From positions 1 through 11,813 of the forward strand of contig JAVBON010000021.1 in assembly GCA_031550525.1 (NCBI GenBank): a stretch of DNA of 11,813 bases, in the 5' to 3' direction. This document shows, one piece after another, positions 6,976-11,813 of the stretch. This DNA comes from WRHT01 sp031550525. GTDB taxonomy: Bacteria > Desulfobacterota > Desulfovibrionia > Desulfovibrionales > Desulfovibrionaceae. Position numbers and translations under genes: made by a program. Below the pieces are notes generated by a model. It ran no database searches, was not told where the DNA came from, and saw only the letters and a list, made by a program, of their open reading frames with translations. Numbering within the stretch: position 1 is the stretch's first letter; every line of letters begins with the position of its first letter.

Positions 6976-8379
6976 CTAATAGAACGAATTATAAAAAGCC
7001 GATCTGGCCTTAAACTCGCGGGCAAGGCGCTCTTCGCCATATTGCTCAAGCAGGGTGGGCTCATTGCTGAACAGGGATACGCCCAACCCGAAACGGTGAT
7101 TTTTTAACCTGACCCCCACGCTTTCCAAAAGCGTGGGGCAAATATCCGGCGAAGAGAAAAGCCTGTCCCGCTTCACATCTGCCGTATCCACGCCAGCATT
7201 CAAAAACAGGTTGAATACAGAACGCTCCTGTCCCGCAAGCTGTACTCCGGCCAAAGAGTTCTGCATGAGCAGGTGATCGCCAACAACAGCAATGGTGGTG
7301 TCGGCAAAAAAGGGCTGCGCCTCCACCCAGGTTATAAAGTCGCTGATCATTTTGCTTTGAGCCGCAAAAACATCCCTATCGTCCCCCCACTTATGCGGAT
7401 CCTTGCTTTGCACAAAAAAGGTACCAGTATGCGCGTCCGCGGTTTCAATTATTAAAAAGAACGGGTTATCGGTTTCACGTTCAGCAAAAAAATCTTTGGC
7501 TCTTTCAAAAAGGTAAGAATCGGGCACACCCCAGCCATGTTCTTTTACTGCATCATCTCGGGTTTCCAAAAAGTAATGTAAATCCCATATCCGCGCTGCC
7601 GGAGCATGCACACTAAACAAATTTGACTTGCCGGAAAACTCCGCCTTGGACCCCAGAATCATTTGGATGTCATACCCGGACTGTGACATGATATCCAAAA
7701 TAGAGTTGGCTTTAGGCAAGAACGTAGAAAAACGCGCATAGCGGTTATTCCCGATTGGAAGTTTGAGCGGAACACCAAACATGTATGATGTAATTCCGGC
7801 AATGGTCCACTCTGTGCCAGGCAATTCGCATTGCCCACTGAAAGCCACATGCCGCATCTGCAAATCATGTAGCTCCGGCATCAGACCCGCGCCAAAAATG
7901 CTCTTGTCATGAAAGGTATTTTCCAACGATTCCGATATAATCAAAATAAGGTTTCTTTTGGTTTCTGGAAATACAAGCTCGTTAAAGTTAACTTTTACAT
8001 AGCGCTCTTCAATGAACTTGGAATCACCAACTGATAGTTCGGCAACAAGATCATACTTTACAGTAATATAAGTTATTGCCAGCAATAAATACACTGATAC
8101 CAACGCCAGTGGCGCATGCATACCAGTTTTTAATAAACGCCGCTTTACCAGCACACGTCTGAATATAACCAGCAATACCATAGATAACACAGGAACAATA
8201 ATAACATATCTTATAAACGATGATACCAGTTTCATATCCACGCCTGCCATTGTACTGCGTAGAACAAACTCTATTTGGGCTACGGTAGTGTCGCCAAAAT
8301 GGCGTTCAAGCCAAGATGGCAACACCAATAACATGCTGGCTATCAAAAAAAATAAAGTAAATAATATTTTTTTAAACAT
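6976..8379 (-). CDS. Membrane phosphoglycerol transferase, OpgB/LTA-synthase-like (sulfatase fold)
   Basis: A 467-aa inner-membrane enzyme of the alkaline phosphatase/sulfatase fold. It probably transfers sn-1-phosphoglycerol from phosphatidylglycerol to a periplasmic glycan, as OpgB (MdoB) does with osmoregulated glucans. Three hydrophobic segments lie near residues 3-20, 55-73 and 90-106, followed by a periplasmic catalytic domain. Visible catalytic elements are Glu150 in NLILIISESLENTF, the nucleophile Thr192 in LPGTEWTIAGITSYMFGVPL, and Asp368-His369 in VVGDHLLMQNS. The LPGTxWTIAG wording is closer to OpgB than to Gram-positive LtaS. No glucan synthesis genes (opgGH) are nearby. I start at the ATG at 8379; the frame stays open to a TTG at 8394, and neither has a clear ribosome binding site. 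Base composition is visibly more AT-rich than the genes to its left, suggesting acquisition. The acceptor is unknown and could be another surface glycan. Confidence 0.85.
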   Translation of the reverse strand: MFKKILFTLFFLIASMLLVLPSWLERHFGDTTVAQIEFVLRSTMAGVDMKLVSSFIRYVIIVPVLSMVLLVIFRRVLVKRRLLKTGMHAPLALVSVYLLLAITYITVKYDLVAELSVGDSKFIEERYVKVNFNELVFPETKRNLILIISESLENTFHDKSIFGAGLMPELHDLQMRHVAFSGQCELPGTEWTIAGITSYMFGVPLKLPIGNNRYARFSTFLPKANSILDIMSQSGYDIQMILGSKAEFSGKSNLFSVHAPAARIWDLHYFLETRDDAVKEHGWGVPDSYLFERAKDFFAERETDNPFFLIIETADAHTGTFFVQSKDPHKWGDDRDVFAAQSKMISDFITWVEAQPFFADTTIAVVGDHLLMQNSLAGVQLAGQERSVFNLFLNAGVDTADVKRDRLFSSPDICPTLLESVGVRLKNHRFGLGVSLFSNEPTLLEQYGEERLAREFKARSAFYNSFY

Positions 8380-8394
8380 ACAGTACCAAAACAA

Positions 8395-8549
8395 AATAAT
8401 ATTTATATAATTACATACACAATTTATGCCACACCAAACAAACCAGCAGATGTTTACTACATTGGCATACGAAATACAATTTTAAATTGAATGGCAAAAC
8501 TTCAAGCAGTTAATTGTCTGATTTTGTTTGTTTTGCTTTTTTCCATTCT
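8395..8549. other. AT-rich intergenic stretch, no gene seen
   Basis: Very AT-rich sequence upstream of the phosphoglycerol transferase gene. It presumably carries that gene's promoter, but so many A/T hexamers occur that no single one stands out. It includes a short palindrome CAATTTTAAATTG near 8478-8490. No coding frame is credible here. Confidence 0.5.
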
Positions 8550-8678
8550 AGATAATGTAGTCACGAGGAGGCTTTTTGTCTCGCACAGGCCGCGCCTAAT
8601 CAAATGAAAAGATTTTTTGACGCCGGCAGAGCAGGCGCGGCCTGCGCTAGGCAAAAAGCCCTCGTGACTACACTATCT
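8550..8678. repeat. 129-bp imperfect palindrome, MITE-like element
   Basis: The left arm 8550-8597 (begins AGATAATGTAGTCACGAGG) and right arm 8633-8678 (whose complement begins AGATAGTGTAGTCACGAGG) match over about 46-48 bp, with a two- to three-base indel and a few substitutions. The arm cores CTTTTTG and CAGGCCGCGCCT are shared. The 35-nt centre has no coding content. The element's arms are GC-rich inside an AT-rich intergenic region. Such a layout is typical of miniature inverted-repeat elements. No T-tract follows, so a simple terminator is unlikely. Target duplications are not obvious. Confidence 0.75.
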
Positions 8679-8714
8679 GGGGGCCATCCCTAAAAACAAA
8701 CATAATAATTCAGC

Positions 8715-8744
8715 TTGATTTCAAAAAACCATAAGTAACATTAT
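8715..8744 (+). promoter_or_regulatory. Candidate promoter of the small lipoprotein gene
   Basis: TTGATT (8715-8720) and CATTAT (8739-8744) are spaced by 18 nt, upstream of the lipoprotein start at 8805. The match is moderate. Confidence 0.4.
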
Positions 8745-8804
8745 GGAACTATGCAGGAAGCATCCCATCTCATTTTATTATTTAACCAAATGGAGGAGGA
8801 CAAA

Positions 8805-9032
8805 ATGAAACGCATACTTGCAGCTTGCATGCTTATGGCCATATCGGCAATATTTGTGACCGCGTGCGGCCAGAAGCGCTACGTAATAGTAACCGATGAC
8901 TACGGCGTGCACGAATCGGTGGGTAAACCGGTGGTGGATGGCGACGCCGGCACCATTACTTTTAAAGACAAAGACGGCGCAGAAACCTCCATACCGCGCG
9001 ACAGAGTTAAAGAAATGCATGAACTGAAGTAG
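8805..9032 (+). CDS. Small YgdI/YgdR-like (DUF903) lipoprotein
   Basis: A 75-aa lipoprotein of unknown function. A basic start (MKR), a hydrophobic stretch (residues 4-18) and the lipobox-like FVTAC place the lipid-modified Cys at residue 20. Residue 21 is Gly, not Asp, so outer-membrane sorting would be expected by the E. coli rule. The mature part (YVIVTDDYGVHESVGKP, then GTITFKDKDGAETSIPRDRV) has the pattern of the YgdI/YgdR family: a short beta-rich SH3-like domain with a GKP turn and a final I-x-R-x-x-V strand. The start at 8805 is fixed by an excellent Shine-Dalgarno, GGAGGAGGA, 4 nt before the ATG; an in-frame upstream ATG (8751) lacks one. It is monocistronic. Confidence 0.9.
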   Translation: MKRILAACMLMAISAIFVTACGQKRYVIVTDDYGVHESVGKPVVDGDAGTITFKDKDGAETSIPRDRVKEMHELK

Positions 9033-9041
9033 AATTACCTT

Positions 9042-9165
9042 TGCCAGCCTCCGGCGGCCAAAGGTGTAGCTAGTGCCAAGCACAGCAGTGTCCGGCTCAA
9101 AAGTTATGGCGCTGGCACGACTGTTGCGGTGCCATTTCAGGCACCTTTGGCCGCCCCCGTTGGCA
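9042..9165. repeat. Nested inverted-repeat region, potential structured RNA
   Basis: The outer arms GGCGGCCAAAGGTG (9053-9066) and its exact complement (9142-9155) are extended by TGCCA (9042-9046) and TGGCA (9161-9165) across small unpaired bulges. Inside, GTGCCAAGC (9073-9081) pairs with GCTGGCAC (9111-9118) with one bulged base. GGTGCC (9128-9133) pairs with GGCACC (9140-9145), which competes with the outer stem. The region lies between the lipoprotein stop codon and the next terminator, so it may be a folded 3' UTR, a processed small RNA, or an inserted palindromic element. Confidence 0.6.
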
Positions 9166-9205
9166 GGCGCAATGTTGGCAGCCTCGTTTAAGCGCAACTA
9201 TAGAA

Positions 9206-9245
9206 TATTAAGGCGCTCCTTCATAGCTGAAGGAGCGCCTTAATA
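9206..9245. terminator. Terminator-like perfect 18-bp hairpin between convergent genes
   Basis: Positions 9206-9223 and 9228-9245 are exact complements around the loop TAGC. The hairpin sits between the plus-strand lipoprotein and the minus-strand methyltransferase. The flanking T-runs are interrupted on both sides, so termination efficiency is uncertain, but position and stem strength favour a shared terminator. Confidence 0.7.
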
Positions 9246-9312
9246 CTTTCTGCCAAGGTTTTTGGGCAGCGGGGAGGGCCAAGCAATTTCTGGTTGCGCC
9301 AACAGATAGCCC

Positions 9313-10029
9313 CTAATCACGCGTTCTGATCACCACCAGGTTGTTGTCAGCCGCATTGTTGCCGCCGGCGTAAAGGCAGATGTAGTCAACTATATATCCT
9401 GTGTTGTCAAAGTAGTTCTGATATTTGAAGATATCCGCATAGCAGACGTCTTCTATTATATAGTATCCGTTTTTGTGCAAACGGCTTATGGAGTTTTCAA
9501 ACAGGCATATGCCTGCGTGGTATTTATGCAGGCCATCGTCAATCATTATATCGAAACCGGTTTCATCAAACCCAGACCAGTATGCACTGACAGATTCAGG
9601 CGAAGTTTGATCCATAAAAGCGGTCTTTATGCGCTCTTCTTCAAATAAAATGGATTTATCGATATCCGCGCCGTAAATACGTGCGTTTTTAAAATAATCG
9701 CGCCATACCCGCAAAGAAGCGCCAGGGGAGCCGCAAGCGCCCATACTGCTGGCAAGAACGGGGTTATTGGTGCCTATTCCGCATTCAAAAACCTTTGTGA
9801 CGCGGTCGCACCCCCACCGAAACAACAGGGCGTAAAAATCCACATAAGTATGCGGCGACCATGGGTAGGGATGACCGCTTTCACGCACCGCCCCTTTGTC
9901 TGAACCGTATTTCTCGCACAAGTAGGCAAGTTTGTTTATTTTTCTATTGTAAGCGATAAAAATGCCACTTTCCCTGCTAATGAAAAACTCGCCAGGAATT
10001 GGAACAGTGTACGTTTTTTCAGTGCTCAT
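9313..10029 (-). CDS. SAM-dependent methyltransferase, sugar O-methyltransferase (MycE/CmcI)-like
   Basis: A 238-aa class I methyltransferase. Residues 37-46 (LCEKYGSDKG) and a His-Tyr-rich stretch precede motif I, FECGIGTNN (81-89). PGASLRVWRDYFKNARIYGADID (102-124) contains the acidic end of strand 2 that contacts the SAM ribose. FDIMIDDGLHKYHA (159-172) and YYIIEDV (189-195) supply acidic and His residues that bind a divalent metal in the MycE-like and CmcI-like families. Such enzymes methylate sugars in antibiotics or surface polysaccharides, but no glycosyltransferase or sugar gene lies beside this one, so the substrate is unknown. The start at 10029 has only a weak purine-rich site (AGAGAAC) upstream. 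It is monocistronic, and its composition is somewhat more AT-rich than the core genes at the left. Confidence 0.82.
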   Translation of the reverse strand: MSTEKTYTVPIPGEFFISRESGIFIAYNRKINKLAYLCEKYGSDKGAVRESGHPYPWSPHTYVDFYALLFRWGCDRVTKVFECGIGTNNPVLASSMGACGSPGASLRVWRDYFKNARIYGADIDKSILFEEERIKTAFMDQTSPESVSAYWSGFDETGFDIMIDDGLHKYHAGICLFENSISRLHKNGYYIIEDVCYADIFKYQNYFDNTGYIVDYICLYAGGNNAADNNLVVIRTRD

Positions 10030-10049
10030 GTTTCGTTCTCTGTTATGCG

Positions 10050-10078
10050 GTTATGTACCATTGTTGTTTGCCTGACAA
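10050..10078 (-). promoter_or_regulatory. Candidate sigma70 promoter of the methyltransferase gene
   Basis: On the minus strand TTGTCA (10078-10073) and CATAAC (10055-10050) are separated by exactly 17 nt. This would give a leader of only about 15 nt before the ATG at 10029. Confidence 0.45.
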
Positions 10079-10081
10079 TTA

Positions 10082-10230
10082 CCGTACCCTAATAAAAGAT
10101 ACAAGCCTGACCGCCCCTAGCTTGGCGCCCTCCATTATGGCGGGCATCGGGCAAATCGCTATGCTAAACACAGCGCGCATACCGCGCAGCCCCAAGGTAT
10201 GACGTATGTGGAGCTTGGGGTAGAACAAAA
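10082..10230 (-). other. Open GC-rich stretch, possible gene remnant
   Basis: Between the methyltransferase promoter and the next terminator, a minus-strand frame without stops (roughly 10234 to a TAA at 10080-10082) reads about 50 residues, including AVFSIAICPMPAIMEGAKLG. It is more GC-rich than the flanks. It has no ribosome binding site and I recognise no family. CCCCAAG (10190-10196) and CTTGGGG (10214-10220) could form a hairpin. It may be a decayed gene piece or simply spacer. Confidence 0.2.
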
Positions 10231-10231
10231 T

Positions 10232-10266
10232 GAGAAAAGGCTCCCGTTTTTCTAACGGGAGCCTTT
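10232..10266 (-). terminator. Terminator of the VPLPA-CTERM protein gene
   Basis: A perfect 13-bp stem (10236-10248 with 10254-10266, AAAGGCTCCCGTT and its complement) has a 5-nt loop. On the minus strand it is followed by CCTTTTCTC. It lies 35 nt past the stop codon of the gene at 10301. Confidence 0.85.
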
Positions 10267-10300
10267 AAATTTAAACCAAAATCTGGCCATTCAATGGGCA

Positions 10301-10909
10301 TTACCGCAGCTTTTTACGCATAATGCCAAGACCAGCCAGACCTGGAAGCAGTAAAAACGCGGCGCCAGGCAACGGAACATTTGAAGGAGTAAGCTCGCCA
10401 TAAAGCTTTATCGTTTCAAAACCGTAAGTCACGTTTTTGCTGCCAAGCCAGATTACCATGTGCACATTGCTGTAATCCTGTGTAGCGACGAAACTCAGAG
10501 ACAAGTCATCGCCGTGGCCGTAACCGGGGAGAGTGTCATAGCTTACACCGCCGGTGACTGATGCAAGGATGTTGCCCTCGCTCACCAACTGCAGGGTGAG
10601 GTCGCGGTACTTTTTACCGGCCAGAGTATGGAAGCCGTTCACCAACATAGTGTACGTGTTGCCAGCCGAAAGATCAAAAGATTGTATGCTGGTAAAGGGT
10701 TTATTGTAACTGTTGGTGGTAAAATTGAGGGATCTGTTGCCAAAAAAATTGGTGGAAACGCCTGTACCGCCACCAATGACATCCCAGTTGGTGGTTTTCG
10801 ACCAGAAGTTGTGCGCGAAATCTTCTTCATAAAGAATGGAAGTCGCGCTAGCCGAGCCGGCAAAAGCCAGCAGCATTGACAAAGTTAAGATTGTAATCAG
10901 TTTTTTCAT
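10301..10909 (-). CDS. Secreted protein with VPLPA/PEP-CTERM-type sorting signal
   Basis: A 202-aa exported protein. The signal peptide is MKKLITILTLSMLLAFAGSASA with likely cleavage after Ala22. The mature part (23-175) is rich in Thr, Ser, Asn, Gly and aromatic residues with alternating beta-strand patterns, like a carbohydrate-binding or jelly-roll type fold; no specific domain can be named. The C-terminus is a tripartite sorting tail: VPLPG (178-182), a hydrophobic helix (AAFLLLPGLAGLGIM) and a basic end (RKKLR). Such tails are recognised by exosortase-type membrane proteases, which usually handle exopolysaccharide-associated surface proteins. No exosortase gene is in the window, so it must lie elsewhere. 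The start at 10909 was chosen over 10930 because GGGG precedes it by 8 nt and because the signal peptide then starts normally. It has a sigma54-like promoter upstream. Confidence 0.85.
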   Translation of the reverse strand: MKKLITILTLSMLLAFAGSASATSILYEEDFAHNFWSKTTNWDVIGGGTGVSTNFFGNRSLNFTTNSYNKPFTSIQSFDLSAGNTYTMLVNGFHTLAGKKYRDLTLQLVSEGNILASVTGGVSYDTLPGYGHGDDLSLSFVATQDYSNVHMVIWLGSKNVTYGFETIKLYGELTPSNVPLPGAAFLLLPGLAGLGIMRKKLR

Positions 10910-10961
10910 AAATAAACCCCAATAATTCATAGGTTATGACATTTTCAGACTGCTCAGACCC

Positions 10962-10977
10962 TGCACAAACCGTACCA
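10962..10977 (-). promoter_or_regulatory. Sigma54 (RpoN) -24/-12 promoter candidate
   Basis: On the minus strand TGGTAC-N5-GTGCA (10977-10962) fits the consensus TGGCAC-N5-TTGCA at nine of eleven defined bases. It has the essential GG and GC at the correct 10-bp gap. The predicted transcript start is near 10951, about 40 nt before the ATG of the VPLPA-CTERM protein gene. No enhancer-binding-protein site is obvious in the AT-rich DNA upstream. Confidence 0.6.
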
Positions 10978-10979
10978 AA

Positions 10980-11204
10980 ACAATATTTAATGTATTAATT
11001 TATATATAAAAAATCTCACTTGCCTGAAATTGTTACAAATAAAAAAGTAAAACACTCCAATATGCGTAAAGCGGTCTTACAAAAACAGACAAGAATCGTG
11101 TCTCGGCAGGTTCATAATAACGTGTAACACTCACTTATAACTATAGTTTTGGCCAAGATAGACCCAAAAATTCCAATCAAACCAGATAAATTTCCTACAA
11201 AAAA
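10980..11204. other. AT-rich intergenic stretch, no gene seen
   Basis: About 220 bp of AT-rich DNA between the sigma54-type promoter and the terminator at 11205. It has no coding frame with a ribosome binding site. It could carry upstream activator sites for the sigma54 promoter, but I can identify none. Confidence 0.5.
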
Positions 11205-11231
11205 AGCTCCCGTTCAAACTGAACGGGAGCT
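11198..11231 (-). terminator. Terminator after the gene fragment
   Basis: A perfect 11-bp stem (11205-11215 with 11221-11231, AGCTCCCGTTC and its complement) is followed on the minus strand by a run of seven T. It lies 37 nt past the stop codon of the gene fragment at 11268. Its core GCTCCCGTT/AACGGGAGC is the same as in the terminator at 10236-10266. Confidence 0.88.
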
Positions 11232-11267
11232 GAAGTTATGGCAAAGATATAGCTTAGCAGGCGGTTT

Positions 11268-11546
11268 CTATTGCCCTGCAAACGGTTTCATATACTCACC
11301 TAGTTTAAGTGCGCCATTTTTGTTGTCTGCTATAGCAAAGGCCGGTCTCAGTTCATTATCGGCGTTATACCGCAGAACCACCATAATTAATGGCAAATCA
11401 AGGTTTTGCCCTGGAAGAACCTCCAACGAGCAATATCTGGGCGCATTGGTTTGGCTGTCCCATCCCGGAAAATCCCCTCCAATATAATATTTGTTGGAGC
11501 ACAGCTCCCCCTTGACGGTGGCAGCATAAAATACATCATTACATGA
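11268..11546 (-). pseudogene. 5'-truncated gene fragment (C-terminal 92 residues)
   Basis: A minus-strand frame runs from 11546 to a TAG at 11268 and reads like a normal protein C-terminus. Examples are DVFYAATVKGELCSNKYY, GGDFPGWDSQ, PRYCSLEVLPGQNLDLPL and LRYNADNELRPAFAIADN. It has balanced composition, beta-strand periodicity and two Cys in the first half. It has no start codon: two consecutive TGA codons (11552-11547) lie just upstream, and the first in-frame ATG is near residue 58. A proper terminator follows the stop. This suggests the 5' part was lost, perhaps by insertion or rearrangement next to the rRNA operon, or that a frameshift separates it from coding sequence in another frame. 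I do not recognise the family. Confidence 0.5.
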
Positions 11547-11636
11547 TCATCAATATGACAACAGTAGTGTTGGTATATAGACCCGGCTTGCTCCGCTTCG
11601 CGGCTAAAACTGCAGCTCAGCAATTTCCTGCTCAAA

Positions 11637-11673
11637 AACAAAAGTCCCCGTGACCTTGGCGATAACGGGGACC
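11637..11673 (-). terminator. Terminator of the rRNA operon
   Basis: Read on the minus strand, GTCCCCGT (11672-11665), a 13-nt loop and ACGGGGAC (11651-11644) form an 8-bp stem followed by TTTTGTTTTTG. It begins 14 nt past the 3' end of the 5S gene. Confidence 0.85.
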
Positions 11674-11685
11674 TTTTCAATTTAA

Positions 11686-11799
11686 GCTGGCACCGACCTA
11701 CTTTCCCACGTATAAATGCGCAGTATCATTGGCGATGAGGTGCTTAACTTCCGGGTTCGGAATGGAGCCGGGTGTACCCACCTCTCTATGGGAGCCAGC
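11686..11799 (-). rRNA. rrf: 5S ribosomal RNA
   Basis: On the minus strand the sequence carries the hallmark 5S blocks. These are the terminal stem GCTGGC...GTGCCAGC, loop region TCCATTCCGAACCCGGAAG, then GTTAAGCACCTCATCGCC, and GGGAAAGTAGGTCG near the 3' end. The length is about 114 nt, normal for 5S rRNA. Ends were set from helix I pairing and are good to a few bases. It is followed by an intrinsic terminator, so it is the last gene of a minus-strand rRNA operon whose 23S and 16S genes should lie to the right of the window. Confidence 0.97.
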
Positions 11800-11813
11800 A
11801 AAGCTCTTGAGTT

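Noticed and set aside
8550..8678. Interpretation of the palindrome as a CRISPR repeat or integron attC site
   Set aside because: There is only one inverted pair and no direct repeat array with spacers. No cas gene, integrase or attC-type core sites were seen.
8778..9197. Minus-strand frame of 139 codons
   Set aside because: It is antisense to the lipoprotein gene and crosses the nested inverted repeat. It has no start signal and an unlikely composition.
11387..11680. Minus-strand frame of 97 codons next to 5S
   Set aside because: It starts inside the rRNA terminator, and within 11387-11546 the neighbouring frame has far better coding character, so this one is probably a shadow of the gene fragment.

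Overview
The window looks like a piece of a deltaproteobacterial chromosome, most likely a Desulfovibrio-type sulfate reducer. This is inferred from the moderately high-GC codon usage of the housekeeping genes, the RNase E/G with a long Lys/Ala/Pro-rich front half, the FtnA-type ferritin, the YgdI/YgdR-like lipoprotein and the VPLPA-CTERM-type sorting tail. No 16S sequence is present to settle the taxonomy.

Left part (1-6000), GC-richer and apparently core. A cluster of hairpins (4-149) follows a long minus-strand RNase E/G gene. Next comes a minus-strand pair, a DEDDy 3'-5' exonuclease and a DedA-family membrane protein, separated by 2 nt and therefore probably one operon. Divergent from it on the plus strand is a membrane-anchored lytic transglycosylase (MltC/Slt-type catalytic domain), which ends at an intrinsic terminator with a perfect 29-bp stem.

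Middle (6000-8400). A plus-strand ferritin with all expected ferroxidase residues has a clear sigma70-type promoter. It converges on a minus-strand, AT-rich, OpgB/LTA-synthase-like phosphoglycerol transferase. The two share a bidirectional terminator.

Right part (8400-11813), accessory in character: shorter genes, lower GC and many palindromes. It holds a 129-bp imperfect palindrome that looks like a miniature element (8550-8678), a small lipoprotein gene, a nested inverted-repeat region (9042-9165), an orphan SAM methyltransferase, and a secreted protein with a VPLPA-CTERM-type sorting signal behind a good sigma54 promoter candidate. Beyond these lie a 5'-truncated gene fragment and the minus-strand 5S rRNA gene with its terminator. 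The rest of the rRNA operon (23S, 16S) should lie beyond the right edge.

Cell-envelope functions recur (lytic transglycosylase, DedA, phosphoglycerol transferase, lipoprotein, sorted exoprotein). Apart from the exonuclease-dedA pair, however, each gene has its own signals, so this looks like a string of independent units rather than one pathway. I did not find a clearly new multi-gene system. The most unusual items are the domain order of the RNase E/G, the palindromic element, the nested inverted repeat and the sigma54-driven sorted exoprotein.
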